Shown here in pieces: positions 1 to 7,670 of a stretch of 64,000 nt of DNA. Within the stretch, counting starts at the first letter, position 1. Each line of letters starts with the position of its first letter. The notes beneath the pieces are model-generated. The model ran no database searches. It saw only the letters and a list, made by a program, of their open reading frames with translations, and had not been told where the DNA came from. Made by a program: the position numbers and the translations under genes. This DNA comes from a bacterium (lineage in GTDB: Bacteria; Bacteroidota; Bacteroidia; Bacteroidales; Muribaculaceae), in the NCBI GenBank assembly GCA_004563195.1, contig SFTJ01000033.1, positions 14,359 through 78,358 on the forward strand, given 5' to 3'.

Positions 1-1293
1 CACATAGCACTGCACATCGCTCATACTGCCCGATTTAGATGCAATTTTGCCTGCGAGAGGCGATTTTTTGATGCGTTGGCCTATGTTTCCTGTCACGCCG
101 AGGCGAGTCATCAGCGATGCCATAGGCACGCCTATAGCGGTGCTGTCGGCATTTACTTGGCGCAGCATCTGAGTGAAGAAATGCGCCGAAGCACGGCCAT
201 TGCGGGCGAGTCCGCTGCCGTCGCGCTGAAAGAGCGGTTTGGTGTCGAGTCCTTTGGCTCGCCAGAGCGAATCGATGGTGGCAATGCCGTTGGCCGCAGT
301 GGCTTCTTGGCCGTTGTATAAAGCCAAAGCGCGAAGCACAGCCTCGGTGAACATATTGTCGCTGCGGTCGAGGAGCGATTGCACTATTTGCTTGAGTTTG
401 GGCGAATGGTATTGCATCACGAGCACGGTGTCGGCATCGGCGTGATGCTGGTGCTTGTGACGCACATGAATGTCGGCATTGCGCAATGCTGCATCTATGC
501 TGTCGCAGAGCAGTTGGGCGGGATTGGGGTTGACAAAATCGCTTACGTAGCGCTTGTCGCTGCGCTTTATCGAGCCATAGAGCAGAATATTGGGGTTAGG
601 CCCTATGTTGAGCAGGCGATGCATATCCTGCTTGTCGCCAATAGTGGCATGACACACCACCTCGAGGTTGCGCACAGCGGGGGTGAACACAAAGTCGGTG
701 GCAGTGTTGCCCGAGCGGTCGAAGCTGAGACTGACAAGATTGTCGGAAAAATTGATGGCATGCACGCCCGGACCGTAGTCGTAAGCCAAATCCTCAGCCA
801 TCCACAGGTCGCTGAAAGTTTCGAAGGGGTAGGCACTCTCATCGAAAATGATATTGCCATCGATGCGGTCTATGCCGAGACTCTTCACGGCACGCACCAC
901 GCTATCCACAAAATTAGGCATCTTGGCAAAATGGCGTGAGCCGAGCGTGGGATCGCCGTGACCCACCACCACGAGGTCGCCTTTGAGATGATTGTCGTGG
1001 ATTTTGCCCACGGCGTTCACTTCGGTGAGAAAAGTGAAGTCGGTGCCGAGCAATTCGAGCGCCGAAGCCGAGGTTACGGTCTTCATGGTAGAAGCCGTGA
1101 TAAGCGACTGATGAGGTGCATTGGCGGCAACCACCGTGCCGGAGTCGAGGCTTAGCACACACACGCCCACCGAGGCATTTTTGAAAATATTTTGATTGAC
1201 AAATCGGTCGACCGCGCCTTGAAAATCGTGGGCTACAATGGTCATAGCCGAGGCTGCAGCCAAGGCGATAGTGAGTAATCTGCGTTTTGCCAT
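1..1293 (-). CDS. dacB: D-alanyl-D-alanine carboxypeptidase/endopeptidase (PBP4, peptidase S13), C-terminus cut by window edge
   Basis: Periplasmic penicillin-binding protein that trims or cleaves D-Ala cross-links in peptidoglycan. 431 codons are visible and the end lies beyond position 1. The start ATG at 1293 opens a signal peptide (MAKRRLLTIALAAASA, predicted cut near Ala22). All three serine acyl-enzyme motifs can be read: STMK at residues 68-71 with the nucleophile Ser68, SDN at 311-313, and KSG at 420-422. GDPTLGS at 113-119 is also typical of the PBP4 class. The large insert between the first two motifs fits class C low-molecular-weight PBPs. It appears to be a single gene with its own promoter at 1334-1341. 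Family assignment is firm; whether it acts as carboxypeptidase or endopeptidase cannot be told. Confidence 0.93.
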   Translation of the reverse strand, partial: MAKRRLLTIALAAASAMTIVAHDFQGAVDRFVNQNIFKNASVGVCVLSLDSGTVVAANAPHQSLITASTMKTVTSASALELLGTDFTFLTEVNAVGKIHDNHLKGDLVVVGHGDPTLGSRHFAKMPNFVDSVVRAVKSLGIDRIDGNIIFDESAYPFETFSDLWMAEDLAYDYGPGVHAINFSDNLVSLSFDRSGNTATDFVFTPAVRNLEVVCHATIGDKQDMHRLLNIGPNPNILLYGSIKRSDKRYVSDFVNPNPAQLLCDSIDAALRNADIHVRHKHQHHADADTVLVMQYHSPKLKQIVQSLLDRSDNMFTEAVLRALALYNGQEATAANGIATIDSLWRAKGLDTKPLFQRDGSGLARNGRASAHFFTQMLRQVNADSTAIGVPMASLMTRLGVTGNIGQRIKKSPLAGKIASKSGSMSDVQCYV

Positions 1294-1333
1294 TGGGAAA
1301 ACTAAGTTGATAGGGTTTTTGAAAAATTTTCGT

Positions 1334-1341
1334 CAAAATTA
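1334..1341 (-). promoter_or_regulatory. TAnnTTTG promoter element for dacB
   Basis: On the minus strand this reads TAATTTTG, a perfect match to the Bacteroidota -7 element, about 40 bases before the dacB ATG. No clear -33 TTTG at 19 bases spacing. Confidence 0.5.
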
Positions 1342-1655
1342 ACTAATTTCCGCGATATGTGGTAGCATCGGGTGCATTTTTCGTGCTCCGAAGCCGCAAT
1401 ATGGCACGGCAAAGCCTGCAAGCAAAACATGCCGTGTGCATAATCTTGCATATTCACACCTTGGTAACTTGGGGCAATGGATATGGCTTTTTAGGATGAA
1501 AATATTGTAAAAATGGCGAAAAATTTTTGTAAAAAGTTGTAAATTCAAAAATTAAAACTTAATTTAGCATCTTGATGTAATGTATATTAAGCAGTGTGAG
1601 CCGAGTGGAGTAGAGCAAATGAATTTCGCAAGGCAGTATTGCTGAAGCCTACAGC
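1342..1655. other. AT-rich divergent intergenic region, no gene seen
   Basis: Between dacB (minus) and the YjbQ gene (plus). Short open frames here have no recognisable content, and I see no hairpin with a T-run. It holds the two divergent promoters at its edges. Confidence 0.5.
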
Positions 1656-1663
1656 TAATTTTG
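1656..1663 (+). promoter_or_regulatory. TAnnTTTG promoter element that decides the YjbQ start
   Basis: TAATTTTG lies 11 bases before ATG 1675. Transcription would begin downstream of the in-frame TTG at 1639, so ATG 1675 is the likely start, with a very short leader. Confidence 0.5.
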
Positions 1664-1674
1664 TAATACGGAAT

Positions 1675-2094
1675 ATGGTTTTCTATCAGAAAGAATTTGC
1701 ACTCAAGGCACGAAGCCGTGGTTGTCATCTGATAACGGGCGAAGTGCTCGGGCAGATAGGAGAGTTGCCCCGAGCGGGTATGCTCAACTTGTTTCTGAAG
1801 CACACCTCGGCGGCGCTGACCATCAACGAGAATGCCGACCCCGATGTGACGGTGGATATGGCAGCCGTCTACGACCGCTTGGTGCGCGACGGAGAGCCGT
1901 ATTTTCGCCATACGATGGAGGGCGACGACGATATGTCGGCTCATGCCAAGAGTTCGCTCACCGGAGTGTCGCTCAATATTCCCATCACCAATGGCAGGCT
2001 GAATATGGGCATTTGGCAAGGTATTTATTTATGCGAGTTTCGCAACTACGCCGGCTCGCGTAAGATTGTGGCTACAATTATAGGCACTGATTAA
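1675..2094 (+). CDS. YjbQ/UPF0047 family protein (secondary thiamine-phosphate synthase type)
   Basis: 139-residue cytosolic protein. Diagnostic family stretches are HTSAAL at residues 43-48, the acidic GDDDMSAH at 83-90, and QGIYLCEFR at 115-123; conserved His residues here form the putative active or metal site. Length equals the usual family length (about 135-140). E. coli YjbQ can substitute weakly for thiamine-phosphate synthase, but the physiological role is unsettled, so the catalytic label is from family knowledge only. The ATG at 1675 is preferred over an upstream TTG at 1639 because of the promoter match at 1656-1663 and because the extra residues are not family-like. Confidence 0.88.
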   Translation: MVFYQKEFALKARSRGCHLITGEVLGQIGELPRAGMLNLFLKHTSAALTINENADPDVTVDMAAVYDRLVRDGEPYFRHTMEGDDDMSAHAKSSLTGVSLNIPITNGRLNMGIWQGIYLCEFRNYAGSRKIVATIIGTD

Positions 2095-2146
2095 ACTTAG
2101 ATTTTATATGATAATGTGAGATATTAACCAATAGAGAGATTGCCTG

Positions 2147-4231
2147 ATGAGAAGGATTGTGCAAATATTGCTTTTGTTTGTGATGCTTGTTCCCGGTGTG
2201 GCTTATGCCGGTATGGAGAGCATTGTCGACATCAAGCGTAAGCAATACGATAAAGTCCGACCCAAACAGGAAATTTTGCTGCGCGACTTGCAAGGTGCCA
2301 CCGACCCTCGCGAGCGCTATCATATCTACGACGAGCTCACCAAGCTTTTCTATAACCAGATAGATGAGGTGCCCTACATAGAGAAAAAATTAGAAATAGC
2401 CATCAGTCTCGAGGAACGCAATCTCGAGCTCGATTGCTATGTGGATATGTGCCGCAACTACAATTCATTCGACAACATAGAGATGGTGCGCGAATACTGC
2501 GCCAAGGTGGAGAGGATTACCGGTGGTAAGGGCCACCACTGGATGCTCGCCAAATACTACAAGGTGGAAGTGCTCTACTGGAACGGTAATATGCGCGACG
2601 CTTGGAACGAACTGCAAGAACTCGAGCACTACGCCGTCGAAGTGCACGACGAAATAGTTGACGCCATAGTGGCTGTGCTTAATGCCGATATCTATTCGTT
2701 TCTCAGTCAGGATGATAAGGCTTATGAGTTGACCGAAAAATTTTTCCCCGTATTGTCGAAGCGACCGGAAGGCTACTATGTGCAGATGGCATATATGACA
2801 GCCACCGAATCGGCTTTCTATATGGGCAATGTAGAAGAATCGATGCGCTTGGTGAAGGAGTGGGACGAGCTGCTAAAGAGCGGACGCTTCGACAACGACC
2901 GTTGTATGGAAGAAATGCGCTGGAATGTGGCTCTGGAATATCTCAATATTTATGTTTTCAATAACGATGTCGACAAGGTGAAAGAGTATCTCGACCAAAT
3001 GTGGAACAACAATTACATTCCTACAGAGTGGTCGCTGATACAGTTTGCACTCATGCGCGCCATGGTGAATCGCGATTTCGGAAATATAGAGGACGTGGAG
3101 ACGGATATAGACTATCTGCTGCAGCAACGCAGCCGCTATCACCATCTCTACTACACCGTGCTTGCAGCCGCTTATTGGAAGGTGGGTATGATGCCTAAAT
3201 CGGCAAAGGCGTTTCGCGATGCCAACGATGCCCTGAGCAATAATATGCGCGAAACCATGATACGCGAGGTGGAACAGTACGGCGAGTTGAGCAAACGCTT
3301 CAGCGAAGAAACTGCGCTCGATGATACACGTCTGCGCGAAGGTCGCAACCTGAATATAGCCCTCACTGTGGGCGTGGCTTTGGCGCTCTTGTCGCTTTTT
3401 GTTCTCATAGGTTTGCTCTTTCGAAATGTAAAGATTTCGCGCAAACTCAAGCAGATGAACAGCCGCATCGAGGACAATAGCAAGCGAGTGGCTGCCGTCA
3501 ACAGCAATCTTGCCAATGCCATCAAGCAGGAAGAGGAGAGTTGCCGCAAGAAAAATGAGTTTATCGCTAATATAAGTCACGAGATACGCACCCCGCTTAA
3601 TGCTATAGTGGGATTTAGCGAAATTCTGGCAGCAAGTTGCGAAAACAATGAGGAAAGTAAGGAGTTTACGCAGATTATCCGCGCCAACAGCGACCTTATG
3701 CTCGACCTCGTGAACCAGATTATCGAAGAGCGTGACGACGAGCGTACATCGCTGCATCTCGAGAAAATCAATGTCACCGAGTTGGCTCGCACCAGCCTCT
3801 ACTCGCTCAGTGCACTTATTGCCGACAATGTGAAACTCGTGTATCGCTGCGACCAACCCGAAGTGATGCTCACCACCGACCGCTATCGCTTGCAGCAGTT
3901 GCTCACCAACCTGCTGGGCAATGCCGCAAAATTCACCTCCGAGGGGTCGATTACACTCGAATTGGCGGTCGACGAGCACTATGTGACATTCTCGGTTATC
4001 GACACCGGTTGCGGTATACCCAAAGGCAAAGAGAACTCGATTTTCGAGGAGTTTGAGAAAGGCAGTGAAACCAGCACAGGCTCAGGCCTCGGCTTGTTTA
4101 TCTGTCGCTCGATTTCCAATCAATTATACGGACAACTATATGTCGACGCATCATATACTCAGGGTGCCAAATTTGTGTTCCAACACCCCACAATGTTGCA
4201 GTCGATGATGTCGGACCAAGTAAAGGAATAG
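2147..4231 (+). CDS. TPR-type membrane sensor histidine kinase (first of a tandem pair)
   Basis: 694 residues. A signal peptide (MRRIVQILLLFVMLVPGVAYA) is followed by a long helical, TPR-like region to about residue 395 that should be periplasmic. One membrane helix follows at about 402-424, then a coiled coil, a HisKA domain with the phospho-acceptor in SHEIRTPLN (about 475-483), and a HATPase domain with DTGCGIP (about 618) and GSGLGLF (about 644). There is no receiver and no DNA-binding domain, so it is not a Bacteroides hybrid two-component sensor. A similar kinase starts 13 bases downstream, suggesting co-transcription. No response regulator is adjacent, so the partner is unknown. The periplasmic ligand cannot be inferred. 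Confidence 0.88.
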   Translation: MRRIVQILLLFVMLVPGVAYAGMESIVDIKRKQYDKVRPKQEILLRDLQGATDPRERYHIYDELTKLFYNQIDEVPYIEKKLEIAISLEERNLELDCYVDMCRNYNSFDNIEMVREYCAKVERITGGKGHHWMLAKYYKVEVLYWNGNMRDAWNELQELEHYAVEVHDEIVDAIVAVLNADIYSFLSQDDKAYELTEKFFPVLSKRPEGYYVQMAYMTATESAFYMGNVEESMRLVKEWDELLKSGRFDNDRCMEEMRWNVALEYLNIYVFNNDVDKVKEYLDQMWNNNYIPTEWSLIQFALMRAMVNRDFGNIEDVETDIDYLLQQRSRYHHLYYTVLAAAYWKVGMMPKSAKAFRDANDALSNNMRETMIREVEQYGELSKRFSEETALDDTRLREGRNLNIALTVGVALALLSLFVLIGLLFRNVKISRKLKQMNSRIEDNSKRVAAVNSNLANAIKQEEESCRKKNEFIANISHEIRTPLNAIVGFSEILAASCENNEESKEFTQIIRANSDLMLDLVNQIIEERDDERTSLHLEKINVTELARTSLYSLSALIADNVKLVYRCDQPEVMLTTDRYRLQQLLTNLLGNAAKFTSEGSITLELAVDEHYVTFSVIDTGCGIPKGKENSIFEEFEKGSETSTGSGLGLFICRSISNQLYGQLYVDASYTQGAKFVFQHPTMLQSMMSDQVKE

Positions 4232-4244
4232 CCCGGTAGCATTT

Positions 4245-6389
4245 ATGTTGAACATATTTAGACATATTAGCCCGTTTGCCTTAAAGGCACTGACTGTGGT
4301 GGCAGTGACAACTGTCATCGCCGTGGGGCGTGCTATGGCTGTAACGCCCGCGGTGGCATCAATAGCCTCGGCTGCGGGTCTGGAAATAGATGATAAAAAG
4401 GAGGTGCAACGCTTGATAAAGCTGTACAACGAATCGGATAACTATCTCCTGCGCCTCAAGGCACTCGAGCACCTCGCCGATGTGTATTTCGGCTATCCCG
4501 AGGAGCGCGACTACCTGATGAAACTTTACAAACTTGCTTGCGACAAGCGCGATGGCGACAACGAATATCGTGCAGTGGCCATTTCGCAACTTTGTCGCTA
4601 CTATTATAATATCGACAATATGGATAGCGTGCTCGTATGGGCTAATAAGGCCGATGAGGTGGAACTCACTCCTGAAGTATATTCGCGCTATTTCGACATA
4701 ATGTACTTTCAGAGTTCGGGCTATCTCGGCCAAGGCAACACCGAGAAGGCACTCGGCTTGGCTATGAAGTTGCAGAACGAAGCCCAGCGACTGCATAGCG
4801 AGGACGGCGAGGTGACTTGCTACGAACTGCTCGGCGACGTGTATATGAAGACCAAAATCTACGACCGCGCCATCGATGCTTATTTCTGCGGATTCCAGTT
4901 GCTCGATAAGCGCGGCAAACGCGCCACTTATCGCTTCCAACTGCTCACCCAGATTCTGGAGTGCTGCAACGAATGGAACAACTTCGACAACTACGACTTC
5001 TATCTGCGCGAGATGGAAATGATATTTGTGGAAGGAGGTATAGGCAAATCGACCGGCGGCCTCTACGATCGCTGCCTGAAACTCTATTATGCCTACGCGT
5101 TGCTCAATAGCGTGAAAAAGAACGATACCCAGCAAGCCGACAACTATTTCGCACGACTGCGCTCATTCAAGACCATCGACGACTGGTTTGTAGAAGACCG
5201 CGTGAAGCGAACATTTGTGGAATATTACTTGGCGCGCAAGGACTATGATAAGGCGTATGAATTGCTCGGCGAACTCGACAAGTCGTCGCTCGAAAGCCAT
5301 CAGGCTAAACTCTATGCCAAGGGCGATATACTTAATTGCATGGGCCGATATGAGGAATCGGCTTATTGCTTCTATCAAGCCTACGATTCGCTGCAATCGG
5401 AGTTCAACCAAACCTCGCTCAGCGAGTTTGTGCAATTTCAGGATATCTGTCACGACCAGTTTGAGACCCGTGTGCGCAAAGAATATGAGGCGGAATTGCA
5501 ACGCAAGCGCTCCTATTTTACACTCTTTGGACTCGTGCTATTGCTCATCTTTGTGGCTCTCTTTGCCTACCATGTGCGCCGCACGCGTCGCCTTAATGCC
5601 CGCCTGCGCAGAGTGGAAGTGCGCCTTCGCGATGAGGAGAATAAGTTGCTGCAACGCCAAGATGCTCTCAAGGTGACCCTGCAACGCCACATGAACAACA
5701 GCCGACTCAAAACCCTCTTCCTCTCAAATATGAGTCACGAAATACGCACTCCGCTCAATGCAATAGTGGGATTCAGCGGCTTGTTGGTGCAGAATGCCGA
5801 GGAGGGCAATGTGCATCACGAATATGCTCGCATTGTGGAGGAAAATTCGGCGTCACTTATGGTGCTTATCAACAACATTCTCGACCTCGGCCGCCTCGAC
5901 GCCAACCGCGTGACATTCAAGTGGGATATCTCCGACCTGATGCTTATCATCAACAATTCACTCAATGCCTACGGCAACGATAACGTGAAGAAAATAGTGG
6001 AATCGCCGAGCGAATCCATTATGTTTGTGTGCGACGAGATGCGCCTCACCAAGGTGTTTAACAATCTCTATAGCAATGCATTCCGTTTTACTAAGGAGGG
6101 ATATGTGAAGACCGTGGTGAGCATCGATGGTCGCACCCTACGCATCCGCGTGGAGGACACCGGCATAGGAGTGCCGCCCGAAAAAGTGCACATAGTGTTC
6201 GAACGCTTCGAGAAAGTAGATACCTTCTCGCCCGGTTCGGGTTTGGGTATGCCTATTTGCAAAGAACTCATCACCCGCATGGGAGGAAACATCTATATCG
6301 ACACCGAATACACCGGCGGCTTTGCCGTAGTGGTGGAATTGCCCTATATCAAGAACAAGATAAGCGAAGCCGAATCCACCGAAGAATAA
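4245..6389 (+). CDS. TPR-type membrane sensor histidine kinase (second of a tandem pair)
   Basis: 714 residues, same architecture as its upstream neighbour. There is a hydrophobic N-terminus (residues about 8-30), a TPR-like helical sensor region, a membrane helix at about 422-443, a coiled coil, HisKA with SHEIRTPLN near 495, and HATPase motifs DTGIGVPPE near 638 and GSGLGMP near 664. It starts 13 bases after the previous stop, so the two are probably one operon and likely arose by duplication, although the sensor halves have diverged strongly. No receiver domain or regulator gene follows. The pair could cross-phosphorylate or share a distant regulator; that is inference. Confidence 0.88.
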   Translation: MLNIFRHISPFALKALTVVAVTTVIAVGRAMAVTPAVASIASAAGLEIDDKKEVQRLIKLYNESDNYLLRLKALEHLADVYFGYPEERDYLMKLYKLACDKRDGDNEYRAVAISQLCRYYYNIDNMDSVLVWANKADEVELTPEVYSRYFDIMYFQSSGYLGQGNTEKALGLAMKLQNEAQRLHSEDGEVTCYELLGDVYMKTKIYDRAIDAYFCGFQLLDKRGKRATYRFQLLTQILECCNEWNNFDNYDFYLREMEMIFVEGGIGKSTGGLYDRCLKLYYAYALLNSVKKNDTQQADNYFARLRSFKTIDDWFVEDRVKRTFVEYYLARKDYDKAYELLGELDKSSLESHQAKLYAKGDILNCMGRYEESAYCFYQAYDSLQSEFNQTSLSEFVQFQDICHDQFETRVRKEYEAELQRKRSYFTLFGLVLLLIFVALFAYHVRRTRRLNARLRRVEVRLRDEENKLLQRQDALKVTLQRHMNNSRLKTLFLSNMSHEIRTPLNAIVGFSGLLVQNAEEGNVHHEYARIVEENSASLMVLINNILDLGRLDANRVTFKWDISDLMLIINNSLNAYGNDNVKKIVESPSESIMFVCDEMRLTKVFNNLYSNAFRFTKEGYVKTVVSIDGRTLRIRVEDTGIGVPPEKVHIVFERFEKVDTFSPGSGLGMPICKELITRMGGNIYIDTEYTGGFAVVVELPYIKNKISEAESTEE

Positions 6390-6509
6390 CCAACGCCCGT
6401 CTCCCCGGAGAGGCTGATGATTTTATCTCTCACAGATTTTATTTCGGCTACAGCGCCCGCCCAGCCTCGAGAGGCTGATAGTCACCTGCCTTTCCGTATC
6501 GTCGCAAAT

Positions 6510-6574
6510 AATCTGTGGAAATCCGTGTTAAAACCATCACCTCCACCCTCAATCTGTGGAAATCCGTGTTAAAA
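6510..6574. repeat. Two direct copies of an 'AATCTGTGGAAATCCGTG' phrase
   Basis: Identical 24-base copies begin at 6510 and 6551. Related phrases of the CTGTGnAATCnGTG type recur at about 21260, 32620, 35730-35780 and 35950 in this window, always next to the hairpin arrays. Function unknown. Confidence 0.6.
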
Positions 6575-6631
6575 TATCACCGCCAGCGCGCCTGAAAGGT
6601 TGGATACCTTTGCGGCAAAAACCGCAGCAAT

Positions 6632-6752
6632 TAACCGCAGCGCAGCCGCCTACTAACCGCAACGAAGTTGCCTACTAACCGCATCACCATCAAAGTGATG
6701 CCAATAACCGCGGCATAGCCGCCTACTAACCGCATCACCACCGAGGTGATGC
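6632..6752 (-). repeat. Array of five mini-hairpin modules abutting the miaA stop codon
   Basis: Five units, each a perfect or near-perfect GC...GC stem followed (on the minus strand) by GGTTA. They lie at 6637-6649, 6659-6671 (GCAAC/GTTGC), 6681-6701 (GCATCACC arm), 6710-6722 (GCGGC/GCCGC) and 6732-6752 (GCATCACC/GGTGATGC). The last module ends at 6752 and the miaA stop codon is 6753-6755, so the array forms the 3' end of the DPP IV-miaA transcript. A small piece of the composite repeat (CCTGAAAGGTTGGATACC) sits at 6591-6608. Confidence 0.85.
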
Positions 6753-7646
6753 CTACCGAATAATCTGCATAATTGTGTCGAATGCCTGCGTGGGATCGGT
6801 CCACACTATTTCGGGGTCTTTGGCGTGCCAAGTGAGTTGTTTTTTTGCATAAACGCGTGTGTTTTTCTTGATGCGTTCGCATGCGGTGTGGTAGTCCATA
6901 ATGCCATCGAAGTAGGCGAACATCTCCTTGAATCCCACGGTGTTAAGCGAATTGAGATGTCGCAGATGATACACGCTGCGAGCCTCCTCTTCCATGCCGA
7001 GGGCTATCATCTTGTCCACGCGGCGATTGATGCGGTCGAAGAGCGTGGCGCGATCCACATTAAGAGCTACTTTGATGATGCGAAACGGGCGTTGTTTGGC
7101 TGCTCCGGTACGCAATGAGGTATAGGTGCCGCCGCTCTGGGCGCAGATTTCCAGGGCGTGTATCACTCGCTTGGTGTTTTTGCGGTCGACCACTTCGTAA
7201 TATTCCGGGTCGAGGGCTTTTAGGCGCTCAAGCATGCCCTCGAGGCCTATTTCTTCGTATAATTGCAGCGTGGCTTGGCGCACCTCCTGACTTATGGTGG
7301 GTATTTGGTCGATGCCGCGGCACACAGCGTCGACATACATCATCGAACCGCCACACATCACCGCGTATGGGCATTTTTCGAACATCCGAGGCAGTAATTG
7401 CATCACATCATCTTCAAATTGCGCCGCGCTGTAGTATTCGTCGAGGTTCTTAAACTCCACAAAGTGGTGCTTCACCTGCGCCTGCTCCTCGGGAGTGGGA
7501 GCGGCGGTGGTGATGGGTATGCCTCGGTAAATCTGGCGCGAGTCGGCTGAGATGATTTCGCATCCCAACGCCTTGGCAACGCCTATGGCGGTGTCGGTTT
7601 TACCCACGCCGGTGGGCCCGGTGATTACTATCAGAGTGTTTTGCAC
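6753..7646 (-). CDS. miaA: tRNA dimethylallyltransferase
   Basis: 297 residues, the usual bacterial MiaA length. It transfers a dimethylallyl group from DMAPP to N6 of A37 in tRNAs reading UNN codons. The P-loop GPTGVGKT is at residues 10-17, the substrate-binding DSRQ at 35-38, and the RVIHALEI helix and family-type C-terminal domain are present. The usual GGTGLY-type loop reads GGSMMY here. It lies 24 bases downstream of the DPP IV-like gene on the same strand and has no promoter of its own, so it is probably co-transcribed. Its stop codon is directly followed by a hairpin array. Confidence 0.95.
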   Translation of the reverse strand: MQNTLIVITGPTGVGKTDTAIGVAKALGCEIISADSRQIYRGIPITTAAPTPEEQAQVKHHFVEFKNLDEYYSAAQFEDDVMQLLPRMFEKCPYAVMCGGSMMYVDAVCRGIDQIPTISQEVRQATLQLYEEIGLEGMLERLKALDPEYYEVVDRKNTKRVIHALEICAQSGGTYTSLRTGAAKQRPFRIIKVALNVDRATLFDRINRRVDKMIALGMEEEARSVYHLRHLNSLNTVGFKEMFAYFDGIMDYHTACERIKKNTRVYAKKQLTWHAKDPEIVWTDPTQAFDTIMQIIR

Positions 7647-7670
7647 TACGCCTAAAGTGTTGAATAATAA

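Noticed and set aside
1639..1674. Longer YjbQ start at TTG 1639
   Set aside because: The TAATTTTG promoter element at 1656-1663 lies inside this extension and the extra residues are not family-like.
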